Of a stretch of DNA of 64,000 nucleotides, positions 54,422 through 64,000 are shown one piece after another. Source of the DNA: Candida dubliniensis CD36 (Eukaryota; Ascomycota; Pichiomycetes; Serinales; Debaryomycetaceae); the NCBI RefSeq assembly GCF_000026945.1, contig NC_012865.1, forward strand, positions 124,001 through 188,000, written 5' to 3'. Position 1 is the stretch's first letter. Each line of letters starts with the position of its first letter. The notes under the pieces were generated by a model that did not search any database, had not been told where the DNA came from, and saw only the letters and a list, made by a program, of their open reading frames with translations. A program made the translations under genes and the position numbers.

Positions 54422-55923
54422 AAAGATATGTGTATACCACACATATATATGTGATTGGAGTTTAGATTATCATTCTAATCAATTTCAGATGATAATAATG
54501 GTGTTTAGTCTTGTCTTTTTTTTTTAGTTCTTAGTTCTTTCTTTTTTTTTTTTGAAATTTAATAGGTGTTTAGAATAATACAATTTGATTAGTCGATGTT
54601 TATCATAAGATTTGTTTAATCAGTAAAGTAAATTTGCACCTATTGTTAATTGTAGATTAATCTATTCTGTATTGTTTTTAGTTTCTTTAGACTCAATTTA
54701 AATTTTTTAGTAACATTCAAAATTAGTTGGGCACAATTTCTGTCAAGTGATTGCATAACTATTAGCTGCATAAGCTTTGACAATACGTATATTTGCTAAT
54801 TGGTCTCCATTACAACAAATAATTTAACCCAATGTGGAAGTCCTCCCTGGAACAATAATTCTATTCTTTGTAGAATCACAACAGACAATACTCAAGGAAT
54901 AAAATCAAATTATACTTTCGATAATAGGGATTGCCAATCTGTAGTTTTTCTTTGAAAGGGGGCTATTGAATGTTAAACCATGGGTCACACTATGCGTAAT
55001 ATACAGTCTGTGCCGTAAAATTGTCTCTCTTACTCTGATATTAGAAACATTATGATCAAATTCAGTAAAGAGCTACCAGCCAAAAGAATATTTGAGGAAC
55101 CTGGATCGTTTGGATGTGAAATATTGCCTTTGGAGAGATTTCGATCTCAAGACCAAGCCACTAATGCAGGGAAATAAAAACCATTTCGATCTCAGATAAA
55201 CTAAAACAAATTTTTGACAAGCAATCTCACCAATTATAGTCAAAAATAGAAAAGTACTTGGATTACGTCAAACTATTCTATGAAAAATACTATTCTAGAC
55301 CAATATTTAATTACACATCTGTCTAGAATCGGGGTATAGCTTAATAATCGGATTAATCTTATTAATGTAAGTTTTTAGTCGAAACGAAAACACAAATACT
55401 ATTCAAATTTCAATGTCAACCACATTTCGAGAAGAATGTATGAATGCATCTCATATTCGGATAAATTTTTATATTTCCGCGTGCGCCACGACATCCGGAC
55501 TTAATGTTTGCGTCAAACACAGATTTTATCTGAGTTTGTAAAATCCGAACTAGATGAGGCTAGACTGATGGCATTAATTATTAATTATCGTAGCAATGGC
55601 CCTATTTTTGTATTTGTCAGATGGATTACTGGCTTTTGTTTTGTTTTGATTTTTTTTTTCAACGTAAAAGTTTAACCTTGCCGTGTGTCTTTACAACGGA
55701 AACTTTCCTAATTTGTAATCATCACACTCTGATTAGCAAGTTTTAAAAAGAAAACGACTGATCGTTATTTTTTTTTTTTGCTCAATTCCCCAGAACGCAT
55801 AACATTCTCAATATTATATAAAGACAACTTTATCCCATCCCTTGAATTGTTTTTTTTTTTGCCCTCCTTTCTCTTTTTTTTTCTTTGAATATCTACTGTA
55901 TAATCTATTCAACAGAACATAAA
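54422..55923. promoter_or_regulatory. spacer between GPX copies 1 and 2
   Basis: A 1.5-kb spacer with no ORF. It has a TTAGTAA at 54707-54713 (the Cap1/Yap1-type core on the minus strand), T runs near 55650, 55770 and 55850, and a TATATAAAG near 55814 about 110 bp before the copy 2 start. The Cap1 core is short enough to arise by chance. Confidence 0.45.
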
Positions 55924-56409
55924 ATGTCTAAATTTTACGAATTAGCTCCAAAAGACGCCAAAGGTGAACCATATCCATTTGAACAATTGAAAGGGAAAGT
56001 TGTTCTTATTGTCAATGTTGCTTCCAAATGTGGATTCACTCCTCAATACAAAGGTTTAGAAGAATTGAATAAGAAATTTGCTGATCAACCAGTACAGATC
56101 TTGGGTTTCCCATGTAATCAATTTGGTCATCAAGAACCAGGTACTAATGAAGAAATTGGATCATTCTGTTCATTAAATTATGGTGTTACATTCCCAGTAT
56201 TGGATAAAATCGAAGTCAATGGTGATAATACCGATCCAGTTTATAAATATTTGAAATCACAAAAGAGTGGTGTTTTGGGATTGACCAGAATTAAGTGGAA
56301 TTTTGAAAAATTCTTGATTGATCAAAATGGTAAAGTTATTGAAAGATTCAGTTCATTGACAAGTCCAGAAAGTATTGGTGCTAGGATTGAAGAATTGTTG
56401 AAGAAGTAA
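55924..56409 (+). CDS. glutathione-peroxidase-like thiol peroxidase, copy 2
   Basis: The 161-aa paralogue most like copy 1. Cys36, Cys64, Gln70 and Cys82 (SFCSLNYGVTF) are all kept, as are EPGTNEEIG and IKWNFEKFLIDQNGK. I start at ATG 55924 (MSKFYELAPKD), which aligns with the other family members; the frame is open 13 codons upstream from a TTG, but that stretch is leader. More biased codons than copy 1 suggest higher expression. Confidence 0.96.
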   Translation: MSKFYELAPKDAKGEPYPFEQLKGKVVLIVNVASKCGFTPQYKGLEELNKKFADQPVQILGFPCNQFGHQEPGTNEEIGSFCSLNYGVTFPVLDKIEVNGDNTDPVYKYLKSQKSGVLGLTRIKWNFEKFLIDQNGKVIERFSSLTSPESIGARIEELLKK

Positions 56410-57812
56410 TTTATGTTTTCGTCATAAGCATTGACAAATTTTAATTCAATATATATATATATATTTATATATGTATTTTCTTTAATAAACTTAATGGGAT
56501 TATTTTAAATGCACAAACGTAATTATAGTTTTACATCACTGAGAACCGCAAAACGCAAAATTAATGTCATATATCCATTGACGATGAGTTTTGAGAAGAT
56601 GCCGTTACCTTGAATTCTATTGTACCAATTTAGTATCAATCGATGCGGCCTAAATTTGTTTTGCCCCGTACATAATTTTCTTGAAACGAAACAAAAGCGG
56701 GGGAGGAACAACAATGGACTGAAAGTGTCAGAACGCCAACGAACGCCACACGAGAGTGTCAACCAATAACATATAAAAGCACCGAGGCAAGAAGATAAAT
56801 AACAAGCAAAGACCAAAATGGAAAGAGAAAATTGTCGATCTTTGGAATAAGAGCTTCCACATTATTGGCCAGCAAATGTCATATGATAAGAAGCAACTAG
56901 CCAATTAAAAATATTATTATTGCTACAAAGGGAAACAACAATTGGTGATTAAAATTTAATTTAAACATGTTGAACTCTTAGTTGGTGTGAAAAACAAAAA
57001 CCCAAAGGTGGTTTATTTTGGCGTTGGTCAGTAAATAGAACCAATTTTATTGTAATTAACTATATAAACTCATAAATGATCAACACGTCTACAGCAACAA
57101 CAACAACAATCATCACCATTTTTTACAATTTCATACTTATTCTTTGTGTACAAATGCTAGATTACCAGAAAATCCTTTCGTTGCTATACTGTCTATAAAC
57201 TAGGGGCATTGAGATATAACGCTAATCATTCACTAACTAAACACTAAAAGCTTTTCCCTTTTTACTTTGAAACACGTCAATATTTGTATATGTTTCGTAA
57301 GATTATTAAATTTGCTATCTGGGCCAATTATAATCAGGATTAATTTTTGCCAATCATTCCTCAGGATCCAAGATTAAAACAAAACAATTATAATGAAGTC
57401 ATCAAGAGTACATACAGTCAAGTAAAAGAATATTGAATTAAGTTACCCGTAATGTGTGACAAATCCGATTTAGTTTATTATTTGAACAAAGACCCTGACC
57501 GATTGGTCCCAGCACACCACGAAACAAAGAATTGTTGGGGGCACAAAAAAAACGATTCAACAAATTATAAATTAGCATCTGCACAATTGAATATTTGTGA
57601 TAAAACCTATTCTTTTTTGTTTTATGATTAATTGGTTAACCCGTTAAACTAATTTAAAAAGTACTAAATTCATTTATTTTATAAACTTGATAATGTCTTT
57701 TAGTTTGTAGAAATTTTTTTTTTTGTTTATCGAAAAGTATAATAAAAACATTTATTTCTTTCTTCTGGTTGTTTGTTTATATGTACAAAATAGTCTTTTC
57801 CAACCTCTAACC
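56410..57812. promoter_or_regulatory. spacer between GPX copies 2 and 3
   Basis: A 1.4-kb spacer. A short TA repeat follows copy 2 (56452-56470). No supportable gene is present; the 56523-56816 minus frame is weak. The right end carries the leader of copy 3, including a 9-codon uORF. Confidence 0.5.
57781..57810 (+). promoter_or_regulatory. uORF before GPX copy 3
   Basis: ATG TAC AAA ATA GTC TTT TCC AAC CTC TAA, nine codons, ending 2 nt before the main ATG at 57813. It lies in another frame from the main ORF. If transcribed it would be expected to reduce or regulate main-ORF initiation, perhaps by reinitiation; whether the mRNA starts upstream of it is not known. Confidence 0.5.
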
Positions 57813-58508
57813 ATGGTGAAAAGCAACATCGAACTGACTTGGGAAACCATGGAATCTACATTCCTGGAAATTCAAAACAAATTCCACGAAATTTATAAAC
57901 CAATAGAAACAAATGAACCTGAACCTGAAGAGGATAATAGAAACATTAAAAGTGAGAGCCTTGACATTACCGATGATTCTACACTTTCAGTATCACCAAT
58001 AACCCAACTACTTTATCTTGCACGACTGAAGTTTTACGATTTAACACCCTTAGATAACAACAAATCACCATACCCATTTAAAAATCTACGAGGTAAAGTG
58101 GTCTTAATTGTTAATGTGGCATCTAAATGTGGGTTTTCTTTCCAATACAACGGCTTAGAACAATTGAATAAACAATTTGCTAATGATGAGTTTGTGCTAT
58201 TGGGATTCCCTTGTAACCAATTTTTATGGCAAGAACCAGGCACCAATGATCAAATAGTGACAAAATGTAAAAAGAAATACGATGTGACTTTCCCAATACT
58301 AGATAAAATCAATGTCAATGGCGAACAAGCTGATCCAGTTTATAAATATCTTAAAGCACAAAAGGAAGGATTATGGGGGACTAATAGAGTCAAATGGAAT
58401 TTTGAGAAATTCTTGGTTGATAAAAATGGTAGAGTGGTGGAAAGGTATAGTACATTTACTAGGCCACTAGCAATAATACCAAAAATCGAACAATTGTTAA
58501 AAAGCTGA
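57813..58508 (+). CDS. glutathione-peroxidase-like protein with acidic N-terminal extension, copy 3
   Basis: A 231-aa divergent member of the array. The last 160 residues are a GPX domain with Cys106 (NVASKCGF), Cys134, Gln140 and Cys152 at the same mutual spacing as in copies 1 and 2, and the WNFEKFL block. The usual NQFGHQEPG is changed to NQFLWQEPG. Residues 1-70 are an extra segment without counterpart in the other copies: helical at first (ELTWETMESTFLEIQNKF), then acidic (EPEPEEDN). It does not look like a mitochondrial presequence. I start at ATG 57813; the upstream open frame begins only at a TTG. Both redox Cys are present, so activity is plausible. Confidence 0.9.
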   Translation: MVKSNIELTWETMESTFLEIQNKFHEIYKPIETNEPEPEEDNRNIKSESLDITDDSTLSVSPITQLLYLARLKFYDLTPLDNNKSPYPFKNLRGKVVLIVNVASKCGFSFQYNGLEQLNKQFANDEFVLLGFPCNQFLWQEPGTNDQIVTKCKKKYDVTFPILDKINVNGEQADPVYKYLKAQKEGLWGTNRVKWNFEKFLVDKNGRVVERYSTFTRPLAIIPKIEQLLKS

Positions 58509-58806
58509 ATTGGAGAGATGTATAATTATGTATGAATATTAAAATACTACTACCGTACTGAAAAACATTCCTACGAATGCTTTAATTTTAATTAATTATC
58601 CATTAAGTCGTTCTTGACTATATATATATATATACTGTACAAATTACACCATTCAACTATAAAACTAGTACAAAAGTGGTAGGGTGCAAAAAAAAAATTT
58701 TGAAAATAAGAATTGAAATCAAGTCATTCGTGACCATTTGTTCATAATTTTTTTTTTTTTTTAATTTTTTAAAATGAAAGAAAAAACTGAAGAAGGCTTA
58801 TATAAC

Positions 58807-60009
58807 CTATTGGTTTTCTGGACGTAATTTTCTAACTTCCTTACCGACTTTCCAGATTTCCATATTTCTGATAGTTTCTAATTCTTCTTCTAATCTTTCT
58901 TTGTAATCAACTCTAGAGTTGAATTCCAAGGATCTCTTGGTTTCAGAACCATTCTTAACAGATTCGTACAAGTCTTCGAAAACTGGTTTCAAAGCATCTT
59001 TGAATCTTGGGTACCAGTCCAAAGCACCTCTTCTGGCAGTAGTGGAACAAGCATCGTACATGTAGTCCATACCGTATTTACCAATCAATGGGTACAAGGA
59101 TTGAGTAGCTTCTTCAACGGTTTCATTGAAAGCTTCAGATGGAGTGTGACCGTTTTCTCTCAAGACTTCGTATTGAGCCAAGAACATACCGTGGATACCA
59201 CCCATAAGACAACCACGTTCACCATATAAATCAGAGTTGACTTCTCTTTCAAAAGTGGTCTTGTAAACGTAACCAGAACCAATAGCAATGGCCATGGCAA
59301 TAGCTTTTTCTTCAGCTTTACCGGTGACATCGTTCCAGACAGCGTATGAAGAGTTGATACCTCTACCTTCTTTGAACAAAGATCTGACAGTTCTACCAGA
59401 ACCTTTTGGAGCAGCCAAGATAACATCAATGTTTGATGGTGGTTCAACGTGAGTCAAATCTTTGAAAACTGGAGAGAAACCATGGGAGAAGTACAAGGTT
59501 TTACCTTCAGTCAATTGTGGTTTGATGTGAGACCAAGTTTCAGATTGAGCAGCATCTGATAACAAGTCCATAATGATGGTACCTCTGGAAATAGCTTCGT
59601 CAACTTCAAATAAGTTTTCACCTGGGACCCAACCATCTTCAACAGCAGCTTCCCAAGAAGAACCTTTTCTAACACCAATGATAACATTCAAACCGTTATC
59701 TCTCAAGTTTAAACCTTGACCGTAACCTTGGGAACCGTAACCAATTAAGGCAAAGGTATCATCTTTAAAGTATTCCAATAATCTTTCCTTTGGCCAGTCA
59801 GCTCTTTCGTGGACAATTTCTTCAGTACCACCAAAGTTGATGGTTTTAACACCACGGATTGAGGTGATTGGAGTCATAGCTTTGGCAGCAGATGAAGCAG
59901 CAGTGTATCTGGTGGTAGCATTGGCCAATAAGGAGAAAGTTCTCTTGGACAAAGTAGCTTTGGCAGTGGCTAATCTAGCCATTCTCATAGAAGTAGTTCT
60001 GAAAGACAT
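58807..60009 (-). CDS. ILV5: ketol-acid reductoisomerase Ilv5, mitochondrial
   Basis: Branched-chain amino-acid enzyme that isomerises and reduces acetolactate or acetohydroxybutyrate with NADPH and Mg2+ in the mitochondrial matrix; the yeast protein also binds mtDNA nucleoids. At 400 aa it is a short-form (class I) enzyme with a presequence of about 48 residues (rich in Arg, Ser, Thr, Ala). The dinucleotide loop GYGSQGYGQG is intact, and FSHGFSPVFKDL, AAPKGSGRTVRS, DLYGERGCLMGG and the acidic helix EAFNETVEEATQSLYPLIGK supply the metal site. Strong codon bias indicates high expression; antisense frames are by-products. Confidence 0.98.
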   Translation of the reverse strand: MSFRTTSMRMARLATAKATLSKRTFSLLANATTRYTAASSAAKAMTPITSIRGVKTINFGGTEEIVHERADWPKERLLEYFKDDTFALIGYGSQGYGQGLNLRDNGLNVIIGVRKGSSWEAAVEDGWVPGENLFEVDEAISRGTIIMDLLSDAAQSETWSHIKPQLTEGKTLYFSHGFSPVFKDLTHVEPPSNIDVILAAPKGSGRTVRSLFKEGRGINSSYAVWNDVTGKAEEKAIAMAIAIGSGYVYKTTFEREVNSDLYGERGCLMGGIHGMFLAQYEVLRENGHTPSEAFNETVEEATQSLYPLIGKYGMDYMYDACSTTARRGALDWYPRFKDALKPVFEDLYESVKNGSETKRSLEFNSRVDYKERLEEELETIRNMEIWKVGKEVRKLRPENQ

Positions 60010-60959
60010 TGCTGATATTGAATAAATATTAAGAAAATATATAGTTCTTTCTTATTGTTGAATAAAGAGAAAAAGGAAAAGAAAGGAAAAGAAATCTGAA
60101 AAAAAAAAAATTCTAGGGAGGAAGGAGAATATCAGGGGGTTTATATGGTCGAAAAAAAAACCAGAGAACGATATTTGCTGTCCCGCTCAAACTGAAAGGT
60201 TTGTCGAATTGAAAATTTTTCATTCAATGATTCATTCGATCCTGTACACAAGTGTTGCGCGATGCAGGCCCTGTAGCGGAATAGCTCAGATTTTGCCTTT
60301 TTTTTTTTCGTTGTGTAAATAGGATCAGCGGAAAAGGCAAATAATCAAATATCATGATAACTGCAAAAGGCATCACAAAGAGAACACTTGCCAAACTTGA
60401 AAGGCAAAAACAACAAATGTTTAGTGATCATTCTTTAGTTGAGCAAGAATTTATCTTTCAGGTTCTCCGTTACAGCTTCTTTTTTAATTAGAATTTTGCA
60501 TTTCATGAGTAATAATTTGTTGAACTCCTACCGGTGGCGCTCAGACTATTAACATGATAGATGAAACTGGCTGGTTTTCGGAAAGTCCAGAGGGTCATTA
60601 ATCATATCATTCAAGTAGTCACTTCTTTTGCAACAATTACATAATTGCAGAAGTGATAACAATTTGACGAATAATAGCAATTGCAATTGTCAACACGTGA
60701 AAAGATCAAATCCTAAAGATTTGGAAATCGCCCAAATATGGTTGATTAACACGACTTTATTTTAATATTTTTTTTTTCTTGCCTTCCTTCCCCGAGGTAC
60801 TACTACTAAACGAACAAGTGGTATAGTAGTGTTTCCAGTGAAATTTATCCCCATAACTCACACCGTTGGCCATTAATACGCCGATAAAATAAAAAAAAAA
60901 TTAAACCCACACTAAGAAGCTATATATATATTCAATCATCAAAAGTTCAATAATTTACT
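60010..60959. promoter_or_regulatory. divergent ILV5/PEX7 intergenic region
   Basis: A 950-bp spacer between the two start codons. It is A/G-rich near ILV5 (60060-60115) and has a CACGTG within TCAACACGTGAAAAG at about 60691-60705. I did not find a clear Gcn4 or Leu3 site. A TATATATA at about 60922-60929 precedes PEX7. Confidence 0.5.
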
Positions 60960-62099
60960 ATGCTTTCGTTTAGAACCAAAGGATATAATGGTTATGGGAT
61001 TCAATATTCTCCATTTTTTGACAATAAGCTAGCGGTGGCAACAGCAGCAAACTATGGATTAGTTGGTAATGGGAGATTATTTATATTAAATATAGAACCA
61101 AATGGAACTGTGTCTAATCAAGTATCATGGGAAACACAGGATGGATTATTCGATCTAGCATGGAGTGAGGTTCACGAAAATCAAGCAGTAGTAGCTTCAG
61201 GAGACGGTACTTTAAAATTGTTTGATTTAACTGTTCCTAATTTCCCAGTCATGAATTGGAAAGAACATTCAAGAGAGGTTTTTTGTGTCAATTGGAATCT
61301 TGTGGATAAGACAAATTTCGTGAGTGGGAGCTGGGATGGAAATATCAAATTATGGTCACCTAATAGACCACAATCATTATTGACATTAAATTCGCATGTT
61401 ATTGATTATTCGACACGAGTTGCACCCAACACAAGTTCAGCGTCTGTACCATTATCGCATCAACCAGCACATCAGCCACAGTCACAACAGCAACAGGTGA
61501 ATACGGCCAATTGCATTTACTCAGCCCAATTTTCTCCACATTCTCCTTCCATGATAGTCAGCTGTAATGGTGGGTCACAAGTACAAGTCTGGGATATTCG
61601 TAGTCCGAATCCATTGCAATTGAAGTTTACCGCTCATGGTGGATTGGAAGCATTATCAGTAGATTGGAATAAATACAAGTCTACTGTGATTGCATCAGGA
61701 GGAACTGATAAATCTGTGAGAATATGGGATTTGCGATCAATTACAAAAATTGACCAACCTATAGCTCAATCACCAATGGCAAGTGGACATATACGTGGTC
61801 CAACGCCATTAAACGAATTAATAGGCCATGAATTTGCTGTAAGAAGAGTACAATGGTCACCTCATAATCCAAAAGAGTTAATGTCTACTTCCTACGATAT
61901 GACAGCAAGAATATGGAGCGATGAGCTGGATGAACGTGCAAGATTCTTGAATTCACGAGTTGGTGGGTTGAAAGGGGTATTTGGAAAACATAAAGAGTTT
62001 GTTATAGGTAGTGACTACAGTTTATGGGGAGAACCTGGTTGGGCAGCAACTACGGGTTGGGATGAAATGGTTTATATATGGGATTCTAAACGATTATAA
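60960..62099 (+). CDS. PEX7: peroxisomal PTS2 receptor Pex7
   Basis: WD40 receptor that carries PTS2 proteins such as thiolase into peroxisomes. The 379-aa product begins MLSFRTKGYNGYGIQYSPFF, the family opening, and shows six to seven WD-type repeats (for example GSWDGNIKLWSPN, VQVWDIRS, SGGTDKSVRIWDLRS, STSYDMTARIW, TGWDEMVYIWD). A Gln/His/Pro-rich insert (about residues 160-180) lies between repeats. The gene relates functionally to FAT1 in this window, whose C-terminal AKL could be a PTS1, although the two are not adjacent. Confidence 0.96.
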   Translation: MLSFRTKGYNGYGIQYSPFFDNKLAVATAANYGLVGNGRLFILNIEPNGTVSNQVSWETQDGLFDLAWSEVHENQAVVASGDGTLKLFDLTVPNFPVMNWKEHSREVFCVNWNLVDKTNFVSGSWDGNIKLWSPNRPQSLLTLNSHVIDYSTRVAPNTSSASVPLSHQPAHQPQSQQQQVNTANCIYSAQFSPHSPSMIVSCNGGSQVQVWDIRSPNPLQLKFTAHGGLEALSVDWNKYKSTVIASGGTDKSVRIWDLRSITKIDQPIAQSPMASGHIRGPTPLNELIGHEFAVRRVQWSPHNPKELMSTSYDMTARIWSDELDERARFLNSRVGGLKGVFGKHKEFVIGSDYSLWGEPGWAATTGWDEMVYIWDSKRL

Positions 62100-62937
62100 G
62101 CCGACAATATGTCTCGTCCAGAAAAGCATTATATATATTTTTTTTTTTTTATTTGCATAGCAAATGTGGTCGGAGAAGATTTACTATGTTAAATAGATGT
62201 CAATCAAAGTATCAAAATTCCTTTTTAGTAGTCAGTACTAGAGGATCCTCTATTATGAGGATATTCTTACAAGGTAGTACTGATAAGTAATATACGATCG
62301 CATTGCAATTAAACAATCTGTAGGACGAAAAAATGCGGGGAACTTGATTTCATTATCAACAATTTTCAAGATGTGATAAAGTAAATGGAAGTATGAGCTA
62401 GATTTGTTGGTCAGAGTGAGTAGCAATACAACTAACTTTGGGCAATCTATTGGAAGCCCTTACAATGTTTAGATTTAGTTTACTATTACTCAAAAAGTAA
62501 AGATCAGGTGGTTTTAGGTTGTAAAGTCAAACAGTAACCAACAAGAATATATGTTTTATTCTGTTGTAGTTTTGGGACTGTCGTTTAGCATATTTTTCAT
62601 TGAACATTTAGAAGTTCAATGAATTTTTTTGGGAGACTATACGACGGTTGATATGTGTGTAAAATTATTGTGATAATTATTTTTAATGGATTTATCTGAT
62701 TCTGCTACTAATTCATTTCTTTTTTTTTTTTTAATGTGGAAGAAATTTTGATAATACGAGAACAAATTTTTGTGATTTTTCCGAATCATGGATATTTATT
62801 TTTTTGGCTTTCTTCGTCTTTTATGATCCACATATAAATTGAGTTTTCTTTTTTTTTTTTTCTAAAAAAAAAGAACTAGTTTACATAAACCTCTTCTATC
62901 AAAAGGTTTAGAAAAGATCTCTCACAAGAAACAGAAT
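62100..62937. promoter_or_regulatory. spacer between PEX7 and the GRAM-domain gene
   Basis: An 838-bp AT-rich spacer with T runs near 62140, 62720 and 62850. No ORF is seen. It should contain the PEX7 3' end and the promoter of the next gene. Confidence 0.55.
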
Positions 62938-64000
62938 ATGCCTGATTTGACACCGCTAGAGGTTGATGAGGAGGAGGAGGATGCTTGGTCTTACTCGTTC
63001 CCACCTTCAAACGAGTCTTTGCCAATACTGCAACAATCGCAATCGAAAAGATCCGTCACACAGCCTTCAAATTTCAATTCTAATATAAATTCAACATTCC
63101 GTACATCGCAAAATGGTGATAATAGTTCGAATAATCTGCAAATGAAATTACTGATAGATACAACAACCACCTCAAGTAAATCGTCCCTACCGTTTCCATC
63201 TACAATACAGAAATCTACTCCTTTAGATCCATTAACTACCAAAGAAGATGCCAATTCGGTGATCTCAAAAGATTCCAAAGGTAATGCCCTCAATGAAGCC
63301 TCACAATCTGACGATAAACCAAAATTCATGAAGGATTTAGAAGAATATGGTTCCACAAGAAATATCTCAAATTCACCATTATCTCAACAATCCACCAATG
63401 AGGCCAGTTTATTGCCGTCGCCTAAATTTATATCTTACCGCAAATCCAAGAGAACTGTAAGTGAAGGAACATTTGATTCGATATTAGACAAATCACCCAT
63501 GTCACCCCCGGCATCTAGATATGACACTAAATTGTATGTGGATGAATTCTATAAAGACTCAAAATTTCGATATGCAACAATCAAAAGAAACATTGACTTC
63601 CATAATAATTTCCATTCGTTAGACTTAACAGATAGATTGGTTGATGATTTTGCCTGTGCATTGAGTAGAGAAATTTTGTTACAGGGAAGAATATATTTGA
63701 GTGAAAGTTATATATGTTTTAATTCGAATTTATTAGGTTGGGTGACGAATTTAGTTATTCAATTAGAAGAAGTTGTCAAGATTGAAAAAAGATCAACTGC
63801 AGGTTTATTTCCCAATGCAATTAGTATTGAAACTGTTGATGGCACGCTTCATACATTTGCAAGTTTCCTTTCGCGAGATCAAACACACGAGTTAATGCTG
63901 ACATTATGGAAAGGTAAAACTGGGAAATCAAATAATGATCTGACACTTACAAGTGAAGATGAATTGGAAAATGGTGCTATTGATTCTCCCAACAAACATA
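62938..64000 (+). CDS. GRAM-domain LAM/Ysp-type sterol-transfer protein, 5' part
   Basis: The frame opens at ATG 62938 and is still open at the window end (about 354 codons). The first 200 residues are acidic then Ser/Asn-rich and disordered. A GRAM domain follows at about residues 214-325, with FACALSREILLQGRIYLSESYICFNSNLLGW and RSTAGLFPNAISIETVDG in the pattern of yeast Lam/Ltc and animal Aster (GRAMD1) proteins. These sit at ER contact sites and move sterol with a C-terminal VASt/StART-like domain, which would lie outside this window. CTG codons (63136-63138 and 63151-63153) are expected to encode Ser. Confidence 0.85.
   Translation, partial: MPDLTPLEVDEEEEDAWSYSFPPSNESLPILQQSQSKRSVTQPSNFNSNINSTFRTSQNGDNSSNNLQMKLLIDTTTTSSKSSLPFPSTIQKSTPLDPLTTKEDANSVISKDSKGNALNEASQSDDKPKFMKDLEEYGSTRNISNSPLSQQSTNEASLLPSPKFISYRKSKRTVSEGTFDSILDKSPMSPPASRYDTKLYVDEFYKDSKFRYATIKRNIDFHNNFHSLDLTDRLVDDFACALSREILLQGRIYLSESYICFNSNLLGWVTNLVIQLEEVVKIEKRSTAGLFPNAISIETVDGTLHTFASFLSRDQTHELMLTLWKGKTGKSNNDLTLTSEDELENGAIDSPNKH

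Noticed and set aside
59160..60025. Second-frame and opposite-strand ORFs over ILV5
   Set aside because: Same cause as for PGK1: a highly biased gene leaves alternative frames open.

Overview
The window reads as nuclear DNA of an ascomycete yeast of the CUG-Ser clade, almost certainly Candida albicans or its sibling C. dubliniensis. The basis is recognition of many proteins (Fcy1, Cdc14, Cox15, Fat1, Pgk1, Fes1, Sec8, Ctr1, Sun41, a Can/Lyp-type permease, Ilv5, Pex7), AT-rich spacers full of homopolymer runs, and small introns with GTATGT/GTACGT donors and TACTAAC branch points. In that clade CTG is read as serine, so the standard-code leucines at CTG codons quoted here should be read as Ser. 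No search could be run; names rest on recognised sequence. Left part (1-31000) is gene-dense: spacer with a possible coding remnant; FCY1 (2 exons, +); a ZNF511-like C2H2 protein (+); TFB4 (-); RPS13 (2 exons, -); a GMF/AIM7 actin regulator (4 exons, -); CDC14 (2 exons, +); a small acidic, possibly ubiquitin-like protein (2 exons, -); a LYR-motif protein (+); RTR1 (-); an EMP65/TAPT1-family membrane protein (+); COX15 (-); an unrecognised single-span membrane protein (+); FAT1 (+); PGK1 (-); FES1 (+); MMS4/EME1 (2 exons, -); SEC8 (+); CTR1 (-). Middle part (31000-53900) is gene-poor: two paralogous C2H2-like zinc-finger regulators on the minus strand, each behind a very long upstream region (4.5 and 7.6 kb), then the cell-wall gene SUN41 (+), a three-exon basic amino-acid permease (-), and a 3.2 kb spacer. 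Right part (53900-64000): a tandem array of three glutathione-peroxidase-like thiol peroxidases (+), ILV5 (-), PEX7 (+) and the 5' part of a GRAM-domain LAM-type sterol-transfer protein (+) that runs off the window. Themes by function: transcription and repair (TFB4, RTR1, MMS4), translation (RPS13), cell cycle and actin (CDC14, AIM7), mitochondrial respiration and copper (COX15, CTR1), secretion and wall (SEC8, SUN41, EMP65), metabolism (PGK1, ILV5, FAT1, PEX7, FCY1) and peroxide defence (GPX array). Genes alternate strand with tight convergent 3' ends (for example 10 bp between the ZNF511-like gene and TFB4) and no operons, as expected in a yeast. I saw no tRNA, rRNA, transposon, CRISPR array or origin that I could support. 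The most notable items are two nearby genes whose first coding exon is only the ATG; a 15-bp identical element at nearly the same distance (about 3.8 kb) upstream of both zinc-finger paralogues; three perfect copper-response elements upstream of CTR1; a likely intron-bearing leader of SUN41; and a GPX paralogue with a 70-residue acidic N-terminal extension and a uORF ending 2 nt before its ATG.
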